Below are positions 45,726 to 54,199 of a stretch of 64,000 bases of DNA, piece after piece. The stretch spans positions 300,051 to 364,050 of the forward strand of contig CAWIVN010000020.1 of NCBI GenBank assembly GCA_963839515.1, given 5' to 3'. How positions within the stretch are numbered: the first letter of the stretch is position 1; every line of letters starts with the position of its first letter. The notes beneath the pieces are model-generated. The model saw nothing but the letters and a program-made list of their open reading frames with translations. It did not search any database and was not told where the DNA came from. This DNA comes from Fredericiella sp963839515 (GTDB lineage Bacteria > Chloroflexota > Anaerolineae > Caldilineales > Caldilineaceae). The position numbers were made by a program, and so were the translations under genes.

Positions 45726-46479
45726 TTGAGACTTCAGCTGCCTTCACTGATCCCACCTTTGCCCGAACAACGCGCCATTGCCGCTGCGCTGAGTGACACA
45801 GACGACCTGATTGCCGGCCTGGAGCGGCTGATCGCAAAGAAGCGTGCCGTCAAGCAGGCGGCCATGCAGCAGCTTCTCACCGGCAAGACGCGCTTGCCGG
45901 GATTTGATGGCGAGTGGGAGACATACCTCCGTGAGTGACATAGTCACTGTTCGAATGGAACGAGTTGGTCCACGTCGGCGCGAACTGCACGATTTCTGCA
46001 TCGAACTCGAAAATATAGATCAAGGAACAGGCAAGCTCTTGGGCCACTCTACAACCACTGAGCAGTCGTCCCTCAAGTCAGTCTTCTATGAAGGAGATGT
46101 GCTGTTTGGAAAATTACGTGCTTACCTACGAAAGTACTGGCTTGCAAGCCGAAGTGGTGTCTGTTCGACTGAGTTGTGGGTACTTGTAGCCAAGCCCGGC
46201 TGTATTGAACCTGAATACTTGTATCAGCTAGTAAGGGAGGATCGTTTTGTCGATGCAGCGAGTACTGCGTACGGAACACACATGCCACGCTCGGATTGGA
46301 ATGTTGTAAAGGCTCTACCAACCTTAGTGCCTCCTGTTGCTGAACAGACTGCCATCGCCGCCGTCCTCTCCGACATGGACGCCGAAATCGCCGCCATGGA
46401 GCAAAAGCGCGACAAGACCCGTGCGCTCAAGCAAGGCATGATGCAGGAACTGCTGACAGGAAGGATTCGCCTCGTATGA
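45726..46479 (+). pseudogene. hsdS: Type I specificity subunit HsdS, lacking first recognition domain and frameshifted
   Basis: The frame opens in the central conserved region (PPLPEQRAIAAALSDTDDL, then KKRAVKQAAMQQLLTGKTRL). One extra base near 45938 breaks it; removing it joins GEWETYLRE to DIVTVRMERVGP. From there the second recognition domain, the second PPVAEQTAIAAVLSDMDAEI block and the C-terminal coiled helix MMQELLTGRIRLV are intact. So a half-size HsdS with one recognition domain remains, plus a frameshift. Either the restriction system is inactive, a half-subunit pairs as a dimer, or another hsdS serves it. The stop overlaps the next start (ATGA). Confidence 0.82.
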
Positions 46480-48350
46480 GCATGATCAAGCCCGACTATC
46501 GTACGATCCAGCAACTGCTGCAGAGCCAGTCGTTCTCGATCGACGAGTATCAGCGTGAATACAAATGGGACAAAGATAACGTCGACGAACTGCTGGGTGA
46601 CCTGCTGGACAAGTTCAGCGGTTGCTATAGGGAAGGGGATGACACTTCGGCAGTTCCCCGTTACGACGACTATTTCCTCGGCTCGATCATCGTCAGTAAG
46701 CGCAATGGCAAGAGTTACTTGATCGATGGACAACAGCGCGTGACAACACTGACGCTGCTGCTGATCTACCTGTACCATGCCGCCAAGTGCCGAAACCTGA
46801 GCGTCGCCAGTGGGTTGGAGCCGCTGATCTACTCGGACAACTATGGCAATCCCAGCTTCAATCTCGACATTCCCGAACGCCTGCCGGTGATCAAGGCACT
46901 CTTCCAAGACCAGCCATATGCGCCCGACGGTAAGGAAGAGTCGATCCAGATAATGTACGCCCGTTACCAGAATATTGAGGAGCGCGACCTGGCCGGCGAA
47001 CTCGGCAGCGCACTCCCCCACTTTATCTACTGGCTGATGGGCAAAGTGGGCCTGATCGAAATCGCGACCGACAACGACAAGTATGCCTACGCCATCTTTG
47101 AGACGATGAACGATCGCGGCAAGCCCTTAAGTGGCGTGGACATGCTCAAGGCCTACTTGCTGGCTCCAGTTGAGGACAGCGAACAACGGCGCACGGCCAA
47201 CCAGGTCTGGAAGCAGAACGTGCTCAATCTGATTACGGCCATGGGCGCACCGGACGAGGAGCGCGACGACAACTGCATCAAGGCCTGGCTGCGCGCCCAG
47301 TACGCGAACTCCATCCGCGAACGTAAGGCTAATTCGACGGATATGGACTGGGAGTTGATCGGTTCGGAGTTCCATCGCTGGACGCGTGACAACGAGAAAC
47401 GGTTGGGCCTGGGTAAGGCGCCTGCTAACCTTGCGTTTATCTCCAATGATTTCCCCTTCTTTGCACGTGCCTACCAGCTCATCCTCAGCGCCGGCCGGCA
47501 ATATACGAGGGGCTTGGAGGCTGTCTTCTATAACGCCCATAACGAGTTCACCTGGCAGAACACTGTGCTGCTGGCGCCATTGCTCGTGGGCGACGACGAC
47601 GAAACGGTGCGGCGGAAGCTGTTGGCTACGGCTACGTACCTGGACATATGGCTGATGCGGCGCACGGTCAATTATGTGCGCGTCGGCTACTCGAGCACCA
47701 GCTATGCTATGTACAACCTGTGCAACGAGATCAGGCGCAAGCCATTGTACGAGTTGGTTGAAATCCTAAGTAACAAGCTGGCCGGTGACGAGGTGACCTT
47801 TGACGGTTACCCCAGCCGAGATCGCGATGGCATCAAGGATCTCTATCTCAACCAGTTCACAGGGCGCTACATCTATCATTTGTTGGCGCGCCTGAATGCC
47901 TTCGTCGAGTTCCATTCGGGTGGGGCAGATTTGTTTGCCGAATATGTGAACCGCAACGTCAAGAACCCCTATGATATGGAACATATCTGCGCCAACCATT
48001 ACAGCCGTTATACAGACGAGTTTGCCAGTGCCGGCGACTTCCAGCACTGGCGCAACCATGTGGCCGGCCTGTTGTTGGTCCGTGCCGATGTGAACCGCAG
48101 CCTCAGCGACAAACCGTTTGCGGAGAAGCTGCCGGTCTACGCCAAGCAAGACCTATATACTGCCAGCCTATCGCCCGACGCCGCCCAGAACCGGCCGCAA
48201 TTTCGCGCCTTTCAGGAGCGCCATGGATTGCCGTTCAAGCCGTTCAACACGCTCTTCGGCAAGCAGGAACAAGAGGAGCGCCGCCAGCTTGTCTACGCGC
48301 TGGTCAATCTCGTCTGGTCACCTAATCGCCTGCAGGAGGTGCTTGGTTGA
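46476..48350 (+). CDS. GmrSD-like DUF262/DUF1524 protein within the type I operon
   Basis: 624 residues. The N-terminal DUF262 domain shows IDEYQREYKW and the hallmark DGQQR (84-88), a nucleotide-dependent ParB/Srx-type fold. The C-terminal region near 495-560 is a DUF1524 His-Me-type nuclease: DMEHICANHY (His near 503) and NRSLSDKPFAEKLPVY. The usual GNLxLL is changed to VAGLLLV. GmrSD proteins cut modified (glucosylated) phage DNA, so this could add type IV-like restriction. It overlaps hsdS by 4 bp at the start and hsdR by 4 bp at the end: translationally coupled in one operon. Confidence 0.88.
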   Translation: MSMIKPDYRTIQQLLQSQSFSIDEYQREYKWDKDNVDELLGDLLDKFSGCYREGDDTSAVPRYDDYFLGSIIVSKRNGKSYLIDGQQRVTTLTLLLIYLYHAAKCRNLSVASGLEPLIYSDNYGNPSFNLDIPERLPVIKALFQDQPYAPDGKEESIQIMYARYQNIEERDLAGELGSALPHFIYWLMGKVGLIEIATDNDKYAYAIFETMNDRGKPLSGVDMLKAYLLAPVEDSEQRRTANQVWKQNVLNLITAMGAPDEERDDNCIKAWLRAQYANSIRERKANSTDMDWELIGSEFHRWTRDNEKRLGLGKAPANLAFISNDFPFFARAYQLILSAGRQYTRGLEAVFYNAHNEFTWQNTVLLAPLLVGDDDETVRRKLLATATYLDIWLMRRTVNYVRVGYSSTSYAMYNLCNEIRRKPLYELVEILSNKLAGDEVTFDGYPSRDRDGIKDLYLNQFTGRYIYHLLARLNAFVEFHSGGADLFAEYVNRNVKNPYDMEHICANHYSRYTDEFASAGDFQHWRNHVAGLLLVRADVNRSLSDKPFAEKLPVYAKQDLYTASLSPDAAQNRPQFRAFQERHGLPFKPFNTLFGKQEQEERRQLVYALVNLVWSPNRLQEVLG

Positions 48351-51300
48351 TCAAGGTTGGCCAACCCGAAGTCGTCACCCAGCAGCGCATCAAGAGCCTG
48401 TTCCGTGATCTCCTCGGCTATACGGACCTCAAAAGCTGGGAGTTGCGCGAGAACAACAGCAACGTGGAGGAGGCGTACCTGCGCAAATACCTCCTGCGCT
48501 GCGGGGTCGAGAAACGGCTGGTCGACGGCGCGATCGCCACGCTCAAGAAGGCGGCGGGGGACCAGGCGCACGGCCTCTATGACGCCAACAAGGAGGTCTA
48601 CGGGCTGCTGCGCTACGGGGTGCCGGTCAAGCCCGACGTGGGTGAGAATGTGCAGACGGTGCCGGTGATCGACTGGGAACACCCGCTGGATAACGACTTC
48701 TACTTGGTCGAGGAGGTGACGGTGCAGGGCAAGCACACGAAGCGCCCCGACCTCGTGCTCTACGTCAACGGCATCGCCCTGGCCGTGATCGAGCTCAAGC
48801 GCTCGACGGTGGCGGTGGCCGAGGGGATCCGCCAGAACCTCGACAACCAGCAGGAAGCCTTTATCCGTCCCTTCTTCAACACTGTGCAGATCGTGATGGC
48901 GGGCAACGACACGGAAGGGTTGCGCTACGGCACGATCGAGACGACGGAGAAGTATTACCTGGCGTGGCAGGAAGAGGGCGAGACCGTCCCCGCGGAAGGG
49001 CCGCTCGCCAACACACTGGACCGGCAGGTGCTGCAGCTGTGCGGCAAGGCGCGGCTGCTGGAGATCGTCCACGATTTCGTAGCCTACGACGGCGGGATCA
49101 AGAAGCTGTGCCGGCACAACCAGTACTTCGGCGCTCGCGCCGCCCAGGAGTACGTCAAGCGGCGCGAGGGCGGGATTATCTGGCACACGCAGGGGAGCGG
49201 TAAGAGCCTGACCATGGTGTGGCTGGCCAAGTGGATCCGCGAGCACGTGCCGTACGCCCGCGTGCTGATCCTCACCGACCGCACCGAGCTGGACCAGCAG
49301 ATCGAAGGCGTCTTCCAGGGGGTCAAGGAGGACATCCGCCGTACGTCCAGCGGGCAGGAGCTGATCGACTACCTCAACGCCGCCGCGCCGTGGCTGATGT
49401 GCGCGCTGATCCACAAGTTTGGCGGCAAGGACGGGGCGAGGGACAGAGACCGGGGCGGGGCGTACGTCCAGCGCTATATCGAGGAGCTGCAGCGCAGCCT
49501 GCCGAGCGGCTTTAGCCCCAAGGGCGAGTTCTTTGTGTTTGTGGACGAGTGCCACCGCACGCAGTCGGGCGATCTGCACAAGGCAATGAAGCGCATCCTG
49601 CCCAACGCCACCTTGATCGGCTTTACCGGCACTCCCCTGCTCAAGACCGACAAGCAGACCAGTCTCGAGGTCTTTGGTCCCTACATCCACACCTATCGTT
49701 ACGACCAGGCGGTGCGCGACGCGGTGGTGCTCGATCTGCGCTACGAGGCGCGCGACATCCAGGTGGCGCTGACGTCGCCGCACAAGGTGGACCAGTGGTT
49801 TGCGGCCAAGACCAAGGGGCTGAGCGACGCGGCGCGGGCGCAGATCAAGGAGCGCTGGGGCACGATGCAAAAGGTGCTGAGCGCCAAAGGCGTGCTCGAG
49901 CAGGTCGTGCGCGATATCATGCTCGACATGGCGACCAAGGACCGCCTGGCCAGCGGCCGCGGCAACGCGCTGCTGGTGGCGGACAGCATCTACAACGCCT
50001 GCAAGTATTACGAGCTGTTCCGCAGCGTGGGGCTGGACAAGTGCGCCATCGTTACCTCGTACACGCCATCGATCGCCGACATCAAGGGCGAGACCACCGG
50101 CGAGGGGCAGACCGAGAGCATCGCCCAGCACGAAACCTACCGCAAGATGCTGGGGGACTATTTTCACCAAGACCCCGACGCGGCCGTCAACCGCGCCGAG
50201 GAGTTCGAGCGCGACGTCAAGCGCAAGTTTGTCAAGGAACCGGGGCAGATGAAGCTGCTGATCGTGGTGGACAAGCTGCTGACCGGGTTTGACGCGCCCT
50301 CGGCGACCTATCTCTACATCGACAAGCCGATGCAGGACCACGGGCTGTTCCAGGCTATCTGCCGGGTCAACCGGCTCGACGGCGAGGACAAGGAGTACGG
50401 CTACATCGTCGATTACCGCGACCTGTTCAAGAGCCTGCAGAATGCGATCGCCGACTACACGTCGGCGGCGTTTGCGGGCTACGACAAGGAAGATGTGCTG
50501 GGGCTGCTGAGCAGCCGGCTGCAGAAGGGGCGGGAGCGGCTGGAGGAGGTGCGCGAGCAGCTGGCGCAGCTGTGCGACCCGGTGGCACTGCCCAAGGACA
50601 CGCTCGCCTACCTGCACTACTTCTGCGCGGCGGACACGGCCGACAAGGAGGCGCTGCGCGCCAACGAGCCCAAGCGGGTGGCGCTGTACAAGCTGGTGGG
50701 GTCGCTGGTGCGGGCGTATGCCGACCTGGCGAACGAGCTGGAGGAGGCGGGCTACAGCAGCGAGGCGGCCGAGGCCATGCGCCAGGAGGTCGAGCACTAC
50801 GCCCAGGTGCGGCGGGAGGTGCAGCTGGCCAGCGGCGACCGGGTGGACCTCAAGCTGTACGAGCCGGCCATGCGCCAGCTGCTGGACATGTACATCAAGG
50901 CCGACGACAGCCAGGTGCTGAAGGCGTTTGACGACCTGAGCCTGATCGAGCTGGTGGTCAGGCAGGGAGCGGGGGCGATCGACACGCTGCCGGAGCCCCT
51001 GCGTAAGGACAAGACGGCGGTGGCCGAGACGATCGAGAACAACCTGCGCAAGGTGATCACCGACGAGGCGCCGGTGAACCCGCACTACTACGCCGAGATG
51101 TCGGAGCTGCTGGACGCGCTGATCCGGCAGCGCAAGGTAGAGGCGCTGGAATACCAGGCGTACCTGGAGCAGATCGTGGCGTTGACCAGGATGGTGGCGC
51201 AGCCGGGCGAGGGCGGGCGCTATGCACCGGAACTGGACACGGGGGCCAGGCGTGCGCTGTACGACAACCTGGGGCACAATCAGGAGCTGGCGCTGATGCT

Positions 51301-51454
51301 GGACGCGGCCATCCGCGAGCAGAAGAAGGATGGCTGGCTGGGGCATCCGATCAAGGAGAGGGCGCTATACAACGTCATCAAGGCGTACATTGCCGACCCG
51401 GTAGAACGGGACAGGGTGTTTGAGCTGGTAAAGCAGCAGGCTGAGTATTTGTAA
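48347..51454 (+). CDS. hsdR: Type I restriction endonuclease subunit HsdR
   Basis: 1035 residues. Order: PD-(D/E)xK nuclease (RPDLVLYV, D135; VIELKRS, E149/K151), then superfamily 2 translocase with Walker A QGSGKS (282-287), VLILTDRTELDQQI, DECHR (400-404) and GFTGTPL; the C-terminal helical domain binds HsdM. It pulls DNA and cuts it at distance when unmodified. The TTG at 48347 overlaps the previous stop and follows AGGAGG at good spacing. All catalytic residues are present, so HsdR appears intact although HsdS is damaged. Confidence 0.96.
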   Translation: MIKVGQPEVVTQQRIKSLFRDLLGYTDLKSWELRENNSNVEEAYLRKYLLRCGVEKRLVDGAIATLKKAAGDQAHGLYDANKEVYGLLRYGVPVKPDVGENVQTVPVIDWEHPLDNDFYLVEEVTVQGKHTKRPDLVLYVNGIALAVIELKRSTVAVAEGIRQNLDNQQEAFIRPFFNTVQIVMAGNDTEGLRYGTIETTEKYYLAWQEEGETVPAEGPLANTLDRQVLQLCGKARLLEIVHDFVAYDGGIKKLCRHNQYFGARAAQEYVKRREGGIIWHTQGSGKSLTMVWLAKWIREHVPYARVLILTDRTELDQQIEGVFQGVKEDIRRTSSGQELIDYLNAAAPWLMCALIHKFGGKDGARDRDRGGAYVQRYIEELQRSLPSGFSPKGEFFVFVDECHRTQSGDLHKAMKRILPNATLIGFTGTPLLKTDKQTSLEVFGPYIHTYRYDQAVRDAVVLDLRYEARDIQVALTSPHKVDQWFAAKTKGLSDAARAQIKERWGTMQKVLSAKGVLEQVVRDIMLDMATKDRLASGRGNALLVADSIYNACKYYELFRSVGLDKCAIVTSYTPSIADIKGETTGEGQTESIAQHETYRKMLGDYFHQDPDAAVNRAEEFERDVKRKFVKEPGQMKLLIVVDKLLTGFDAPSATYLYIDKPMQDHGLFQAICRVNRLDGEDKEYGYIVDYRDLFKSLQNAIADYTSAAFAGYDKEDVLGLLSSRLQKGRERLEEVREQLAQLCDPVALPKDTLAYLHYFCAADTADKEALRANEPKRVALYKLVGSLVRAYADLANELEEAGYSSEAAEAMRQEVEHYAQVRREVQLASGDRVDLKLYEPAMRQLLDMYIKADDSQVLKAFDDLSLIELVVRQGAGAIDTLPEPLRKDKTAVAETIENNLRKVITDEAPVNPHYYAEMSELLDALIRQRKVEALEYQAYLEQIVALTRMVAQPGEGGRYAPELDTGARRALYDNLGHNQELALMLDAAIREQKKDGWLGHPIKERALYNVIKAYIADPVERDRVFELVKQQAEYL

Positions 51455-52185
51455 TGCAGGCGAGCACGCATCAGATCGTCGTCGACGACGTCGTCGTGGA
51501 CGTCGTGCGCAAGGACATCAAGAACCTGCACCTGGCGGTCTATCCGCCGGACGGCCGCGTGCGGGTAGCGGCGCCGCTGCGCGTCGACGACGAGGCCGTG
51601 CGGCTGGCGGTGATCCTGCGGCTGGGATGGATTCGCAAGCAGCGGGCCAAGTTTGCGGGGCAGGCGCGGCAGTCCCCGCGCGAGTACGTTTCCGGCGAGA
51701 GCCACTATTTCCTGGGGGAGCGGTACCGCTTGCGGGTCGTCGAGGTCGATGCGCCCGGGCATGTGCGGGTCATCGGCAAGCGCAGCATCGAACTTGCGGT
51801 GCGGCCTGGCAGCACGGAGGAGCAGCGGCGGCGGGTCTATGAAGCCTGGCAGCGGCAGCAGCTGCGCGTGCTGGCCGCGCCCCTGTTCGCCAAGTGGGAG
51901 CCCGTGATGGGCGTGCAGGTGGCGGCGTGGGGCATCAAGCAGATGAAGACGCGCTGGGGGACGTGCAATCCTGACGCGGGGCGGATCTGGTTGAACTTGG
52001 AGTTGATCAAGCGGCCGCCGGCGTGCATTGAGTATGTGGTGGTGCATGAGATGGTGCATCTGCTGGAGCGGGGGCATACGGAGCGGTTTCGGGAGTATAT
52101 GAGCCGGTTTTTGCCGCAGTGGCGGGTGGTGCGGGAGGAACTGGGGCGGGGGGTGTTGGGGAGCGAGGGCAGGATGTCCCTGTAG
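51454..52185 (+). CDS. YgjP-like (DUF45) metallopeptidase
   Basis: 243 residues. Zinc site HEMVH (H198, H202) followed by RGHTERF (third His), with the family signatures RWGTCNPDAGRIWLNLEL and HFLGERYRLRV-like YFLGERYRLRV. YgjP/WLM-like proteases of this type are often the last gene of type I restriction operons; whether they regulate HsdR breakdown is not established. The ATG overlaps the hsdR stop by one base (TAATG), so it is coupled to hsdR. Confidence 0.92.
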   Translation: MQASTHQIVVDDVVVDVVRKDIKNLHLAVYPPDGRVRVAAPLRVDDEAVRLAVILRLGWIRKQRAKFAGQARQSPREYVSGESHYFLGERYRLRVVEVDAPGHVRVIGKRSIELAVRPGSTEEQRRRVYEAWQRQQLRVLAAPLFAKWEPVMGVQVAAWGIKQMKTRWGTCNPDAGRIWLNLELIKRPPACIEYVVVHEMVHLLERGHTERFREYMSRFLPQWRVVREELGRGVLGSEGRMSL

Positions 52186-52334
52186 TAGACGGATTGCCGT
52201 GAAATGACGGGACATATGCCCCTTGCGGGCTTGGTCCCGAACCGTTAATGTGCATATGAGTTTAACGGAAATGCAGCGCAGCTATATTCTTGACTCCTTC
52301 TACGCTATACCGACTAGATGGCGGGCCATGGCAT

Positions 52335-53810
52335 ATGGAAGCCCCACGAGGCGTATTGCTGATTAATGCCCCCAGAACAGCAACACCGGCAGATCATCTA
52401 GGTGTGCCCGACTATCGCATGCCGCTGGGAATCCTGTATATCGCCGCTTACCTCCGCCAGCGAGGCATTCCAGTCAGCGTCTTGGATGCAGAGGCCCTCG
52501 GTTATGGGATCGGTGAGATTGTCAGATATGCGCTGGATCTCAGGCCCAAGCTGGTCGGAATAAATTGCCACACACTCAATCGTAAAGTCGTCTATACTCT
52601 GGTCGATGTGATCAAAGCTGTGATGCAGGATGCCGTGGTCGTAATGGGCGGCGCGCATCCTTCGTTGGCGCCCGTCGAGACGCTGCGCGAGTGTGGAACG
52701 TGTGATGCGGTCGTCATCGGTGAAGGCGAACATGTCATGGACTGCATATGGCGGAACCTTGGGGATTGGCGCGGTATCCCGGGGATTGCATACGTGGCTC
52801 ACGGCGAGTGTGTGGTGAATGAGGCTATGCCGCAGCTGGTCGATTTGGACTCGCTGCCCTTTCCTGATCCTGCGGATGTTCCCTTTGCTCGCTATGCAGC
52901 ATTTGAAGACCAGGCGTTGCCCGGTATGTGGCATAGAGCGTACCTGTCCGTCAGCCGCGGCTGCAGGTATCGCTGCTCATTCTGTGTCGAACCGGCCATC
53001 TGGAGAGGAACTACCCGGTTCCGGTCGAGCGCCAATGTGCAGGCAGAAATCAGCCAATACTCGCGCAATTTCGGGATCGAGCGGTTCTATTTCTATGATG
53101 ATACGTTTACCGACTGGCCCGAGCTTGCGGAGTTCTGCTTGTTTGGCGAGGAAATGAAAATTGAATGGAGCTGTTCGACCCGGATCGACCAGATGAATGA
53201 CAATCTTGTCGAACTGATGGGCAGAGGGGGGTGCAGAGAGATTGCCTTTGGTCTTGAGTCAGGTTCCGAGCGAATTCTGAAGAGGATCCACAAAGGTTGG
53301 CAGCAGCGGGTCGCCAAGAGTGAGATCGGCGCCACGATCAGGAATTGTCTCCAACACGGCATTGTGCCCCGAGCGCACTTCATCATTGGTTTTCCATGGG
53401 AGGCAGAGCGCGATATAACCGAATCGGTTATGTTTGCGGTGCAACTCAAGGAATATGGGCTGGCGGACGTCAACTTTTTTGCGGCCAAGGTGTATCCGGG
53501 CAGCGAACACTATGGGGCTGAGATGCGTGCGCGACGAGACGCAGCGGATATCCAAGGAATCAAGTTGTACGACATGTGGAGCATTCCCGACTGGCAGCGA
53601 AGCAGCCAGCCGAAAGTGGCGGCGAAACTGCGCCGGTTCAACGATCTGCCGTATATATCCCTGCACCCGCGGTTCGATTGTCTGAGCATTCGGCAGATTA
53701 TCACCAACGCGTACGAGGTGTTCTTCGGGCCGTACGGGCCCGAGGAAGTGAGTGAGCGTCTTTGGCAAGGTATACGCAGCGAGCGCAATCATGAAAGCAA
53801 GGATCAATGA
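52335..53810 (+). CDS. B12-binding-domain radical SAM protein
   Basis: 491 residues. Residues ~1-150 form a cobalamin-binding-type domain (MPLGILYIAAYLRQRG, VMGGAHPSLAP, VIGEGEH). The radical SAM cluster is CRYRCSFC (C210, C214, C217) preceded by SVSRG; later FGLESGSERILKRIHKG and HFIIGFPWE complete the barrel. Members methylate or rearrange unreactive carbons of tRNA, lipids or natural products; substrate unknown. The ATG at 52335 is preferred; an in-frame TTG at 52290 is possible. Its end overlaps the MazG gene start (ATGA). Confidence 0.9.
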   Translation: MEAPRGVLLINAPRTATPADHLGVPDYRMPLGILYIAAYLRQRGIPVSVLDAEALGYGIGEIVRYALDLRPKLVGINCHTLNRKVVYTLVDVIKAVMQDAVVVMGGAHPSLAPVETLRECGTCDAVVIGEGEHVMDCIWRNLGDWRGIPGIAYVAHGECVVNEAMPQLVDLDSLPFPDPADVPFARYAAFEDQALPGMWHRAYLSVSRGCRYRCSFCVEPAIWRGTTRFRSSANVQAEISQYSRNFGIERFYFYDDTFTDWPELAEFCLFGEEMKIEWSCSTRIDQMNDNLVELMGRGGCREIAFGLESGSERILKRIHKGWQQRVAKSEIGATIRNCLQHGIVPRAHFIIGFPWEAERDITESVMFAVQLKEYGLADVNFFAAKVYPGSEHYGAEMRARRDAADIQGIKLYDMWSIPDWQRSSQPKVAAKLRRFNDLPYISLHPRFDCLSIRQIITNAYEVFFGPYGPEEVSERLWQGIRSERNHESKDQ

Positions 53811-54133
53811 ATATGCAAGCCACTGAAGTCAAGCCAAACTTGACTGAACTCATGCGAGAAGTTCAGCGCTTGATAGATGCGAAGGGTTTCTCATCGAGTG
53901 AGTCGCGCTTTTGGGAACTGCTGATATTGATACATTCCGAGCTCTCAGAGGCTGCCGACAAGTATCGCAAGGGGGCCAACCACGATGAGGTCGGTGAAGA
54001 ACTCGTCGATGCCGTGGTGCGCATCCTACATTTGCTGTCGGTGCTCGGTCAGGATCCCGACGCGCTATTTCTGAAGATAATGAAACACAACTGGGAACGC
54101 CCGAACCGATGGAACACAGTGCGCGGGGGCTGA
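53807..54133 (+). CDS. MazG-like nucleotide pyrophosphohydrolase
   Basis: 108 residues. The metal-binding pattern is clear: HSELSEAADKYRKG (two Glu), then EVGEELVDAVVRIL (Glu and Asp), as in MazG/dUTPase-type all-alpha pyrophosphohydrolases. It should hydrolyse (d)NTPs or modified nucleotides to monophosphates. The start overlaps the radical SAM stop by four bases, so the two are coupled. A nucleotide-cleaving partner next to a STAND-CHAT gene is suggestive of defence, but a housekeeping role cannot be excluded. Confidence 0.88.
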   Translation: MNMQATEVKPNLTELMREVQRLIDAKGFSSSESRFWELLILIHSELSEAADKYRKGANHDEVGEELVDAVVRILHLLSVLGQDPDALFLKIMKHNWERPNRWNTVRGG

Positions 54134-54199
54134 TCGGCTCGCGCAGGGTGGCGACACTGTTCTAAACGAATCGCCAGGCATGGACTGTTAGGCGGAACT

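Noticed and set aside
48293..51346. A 1017-codon open frame on the minus strand opposite hsdR
   Set aside because: It is the mirror of a high-GC gene: the protein is rich in His, Arg, Gln, Leu and Val with no domain, while hsdR on the other strand has all family motifs.
54134..54199. GTTAGGC just before the STAND start, resembling an integron attC end
   Set aside because: The matching 5' simple site and internal complementary boxes are not present, and the gene order is not cassette-like.
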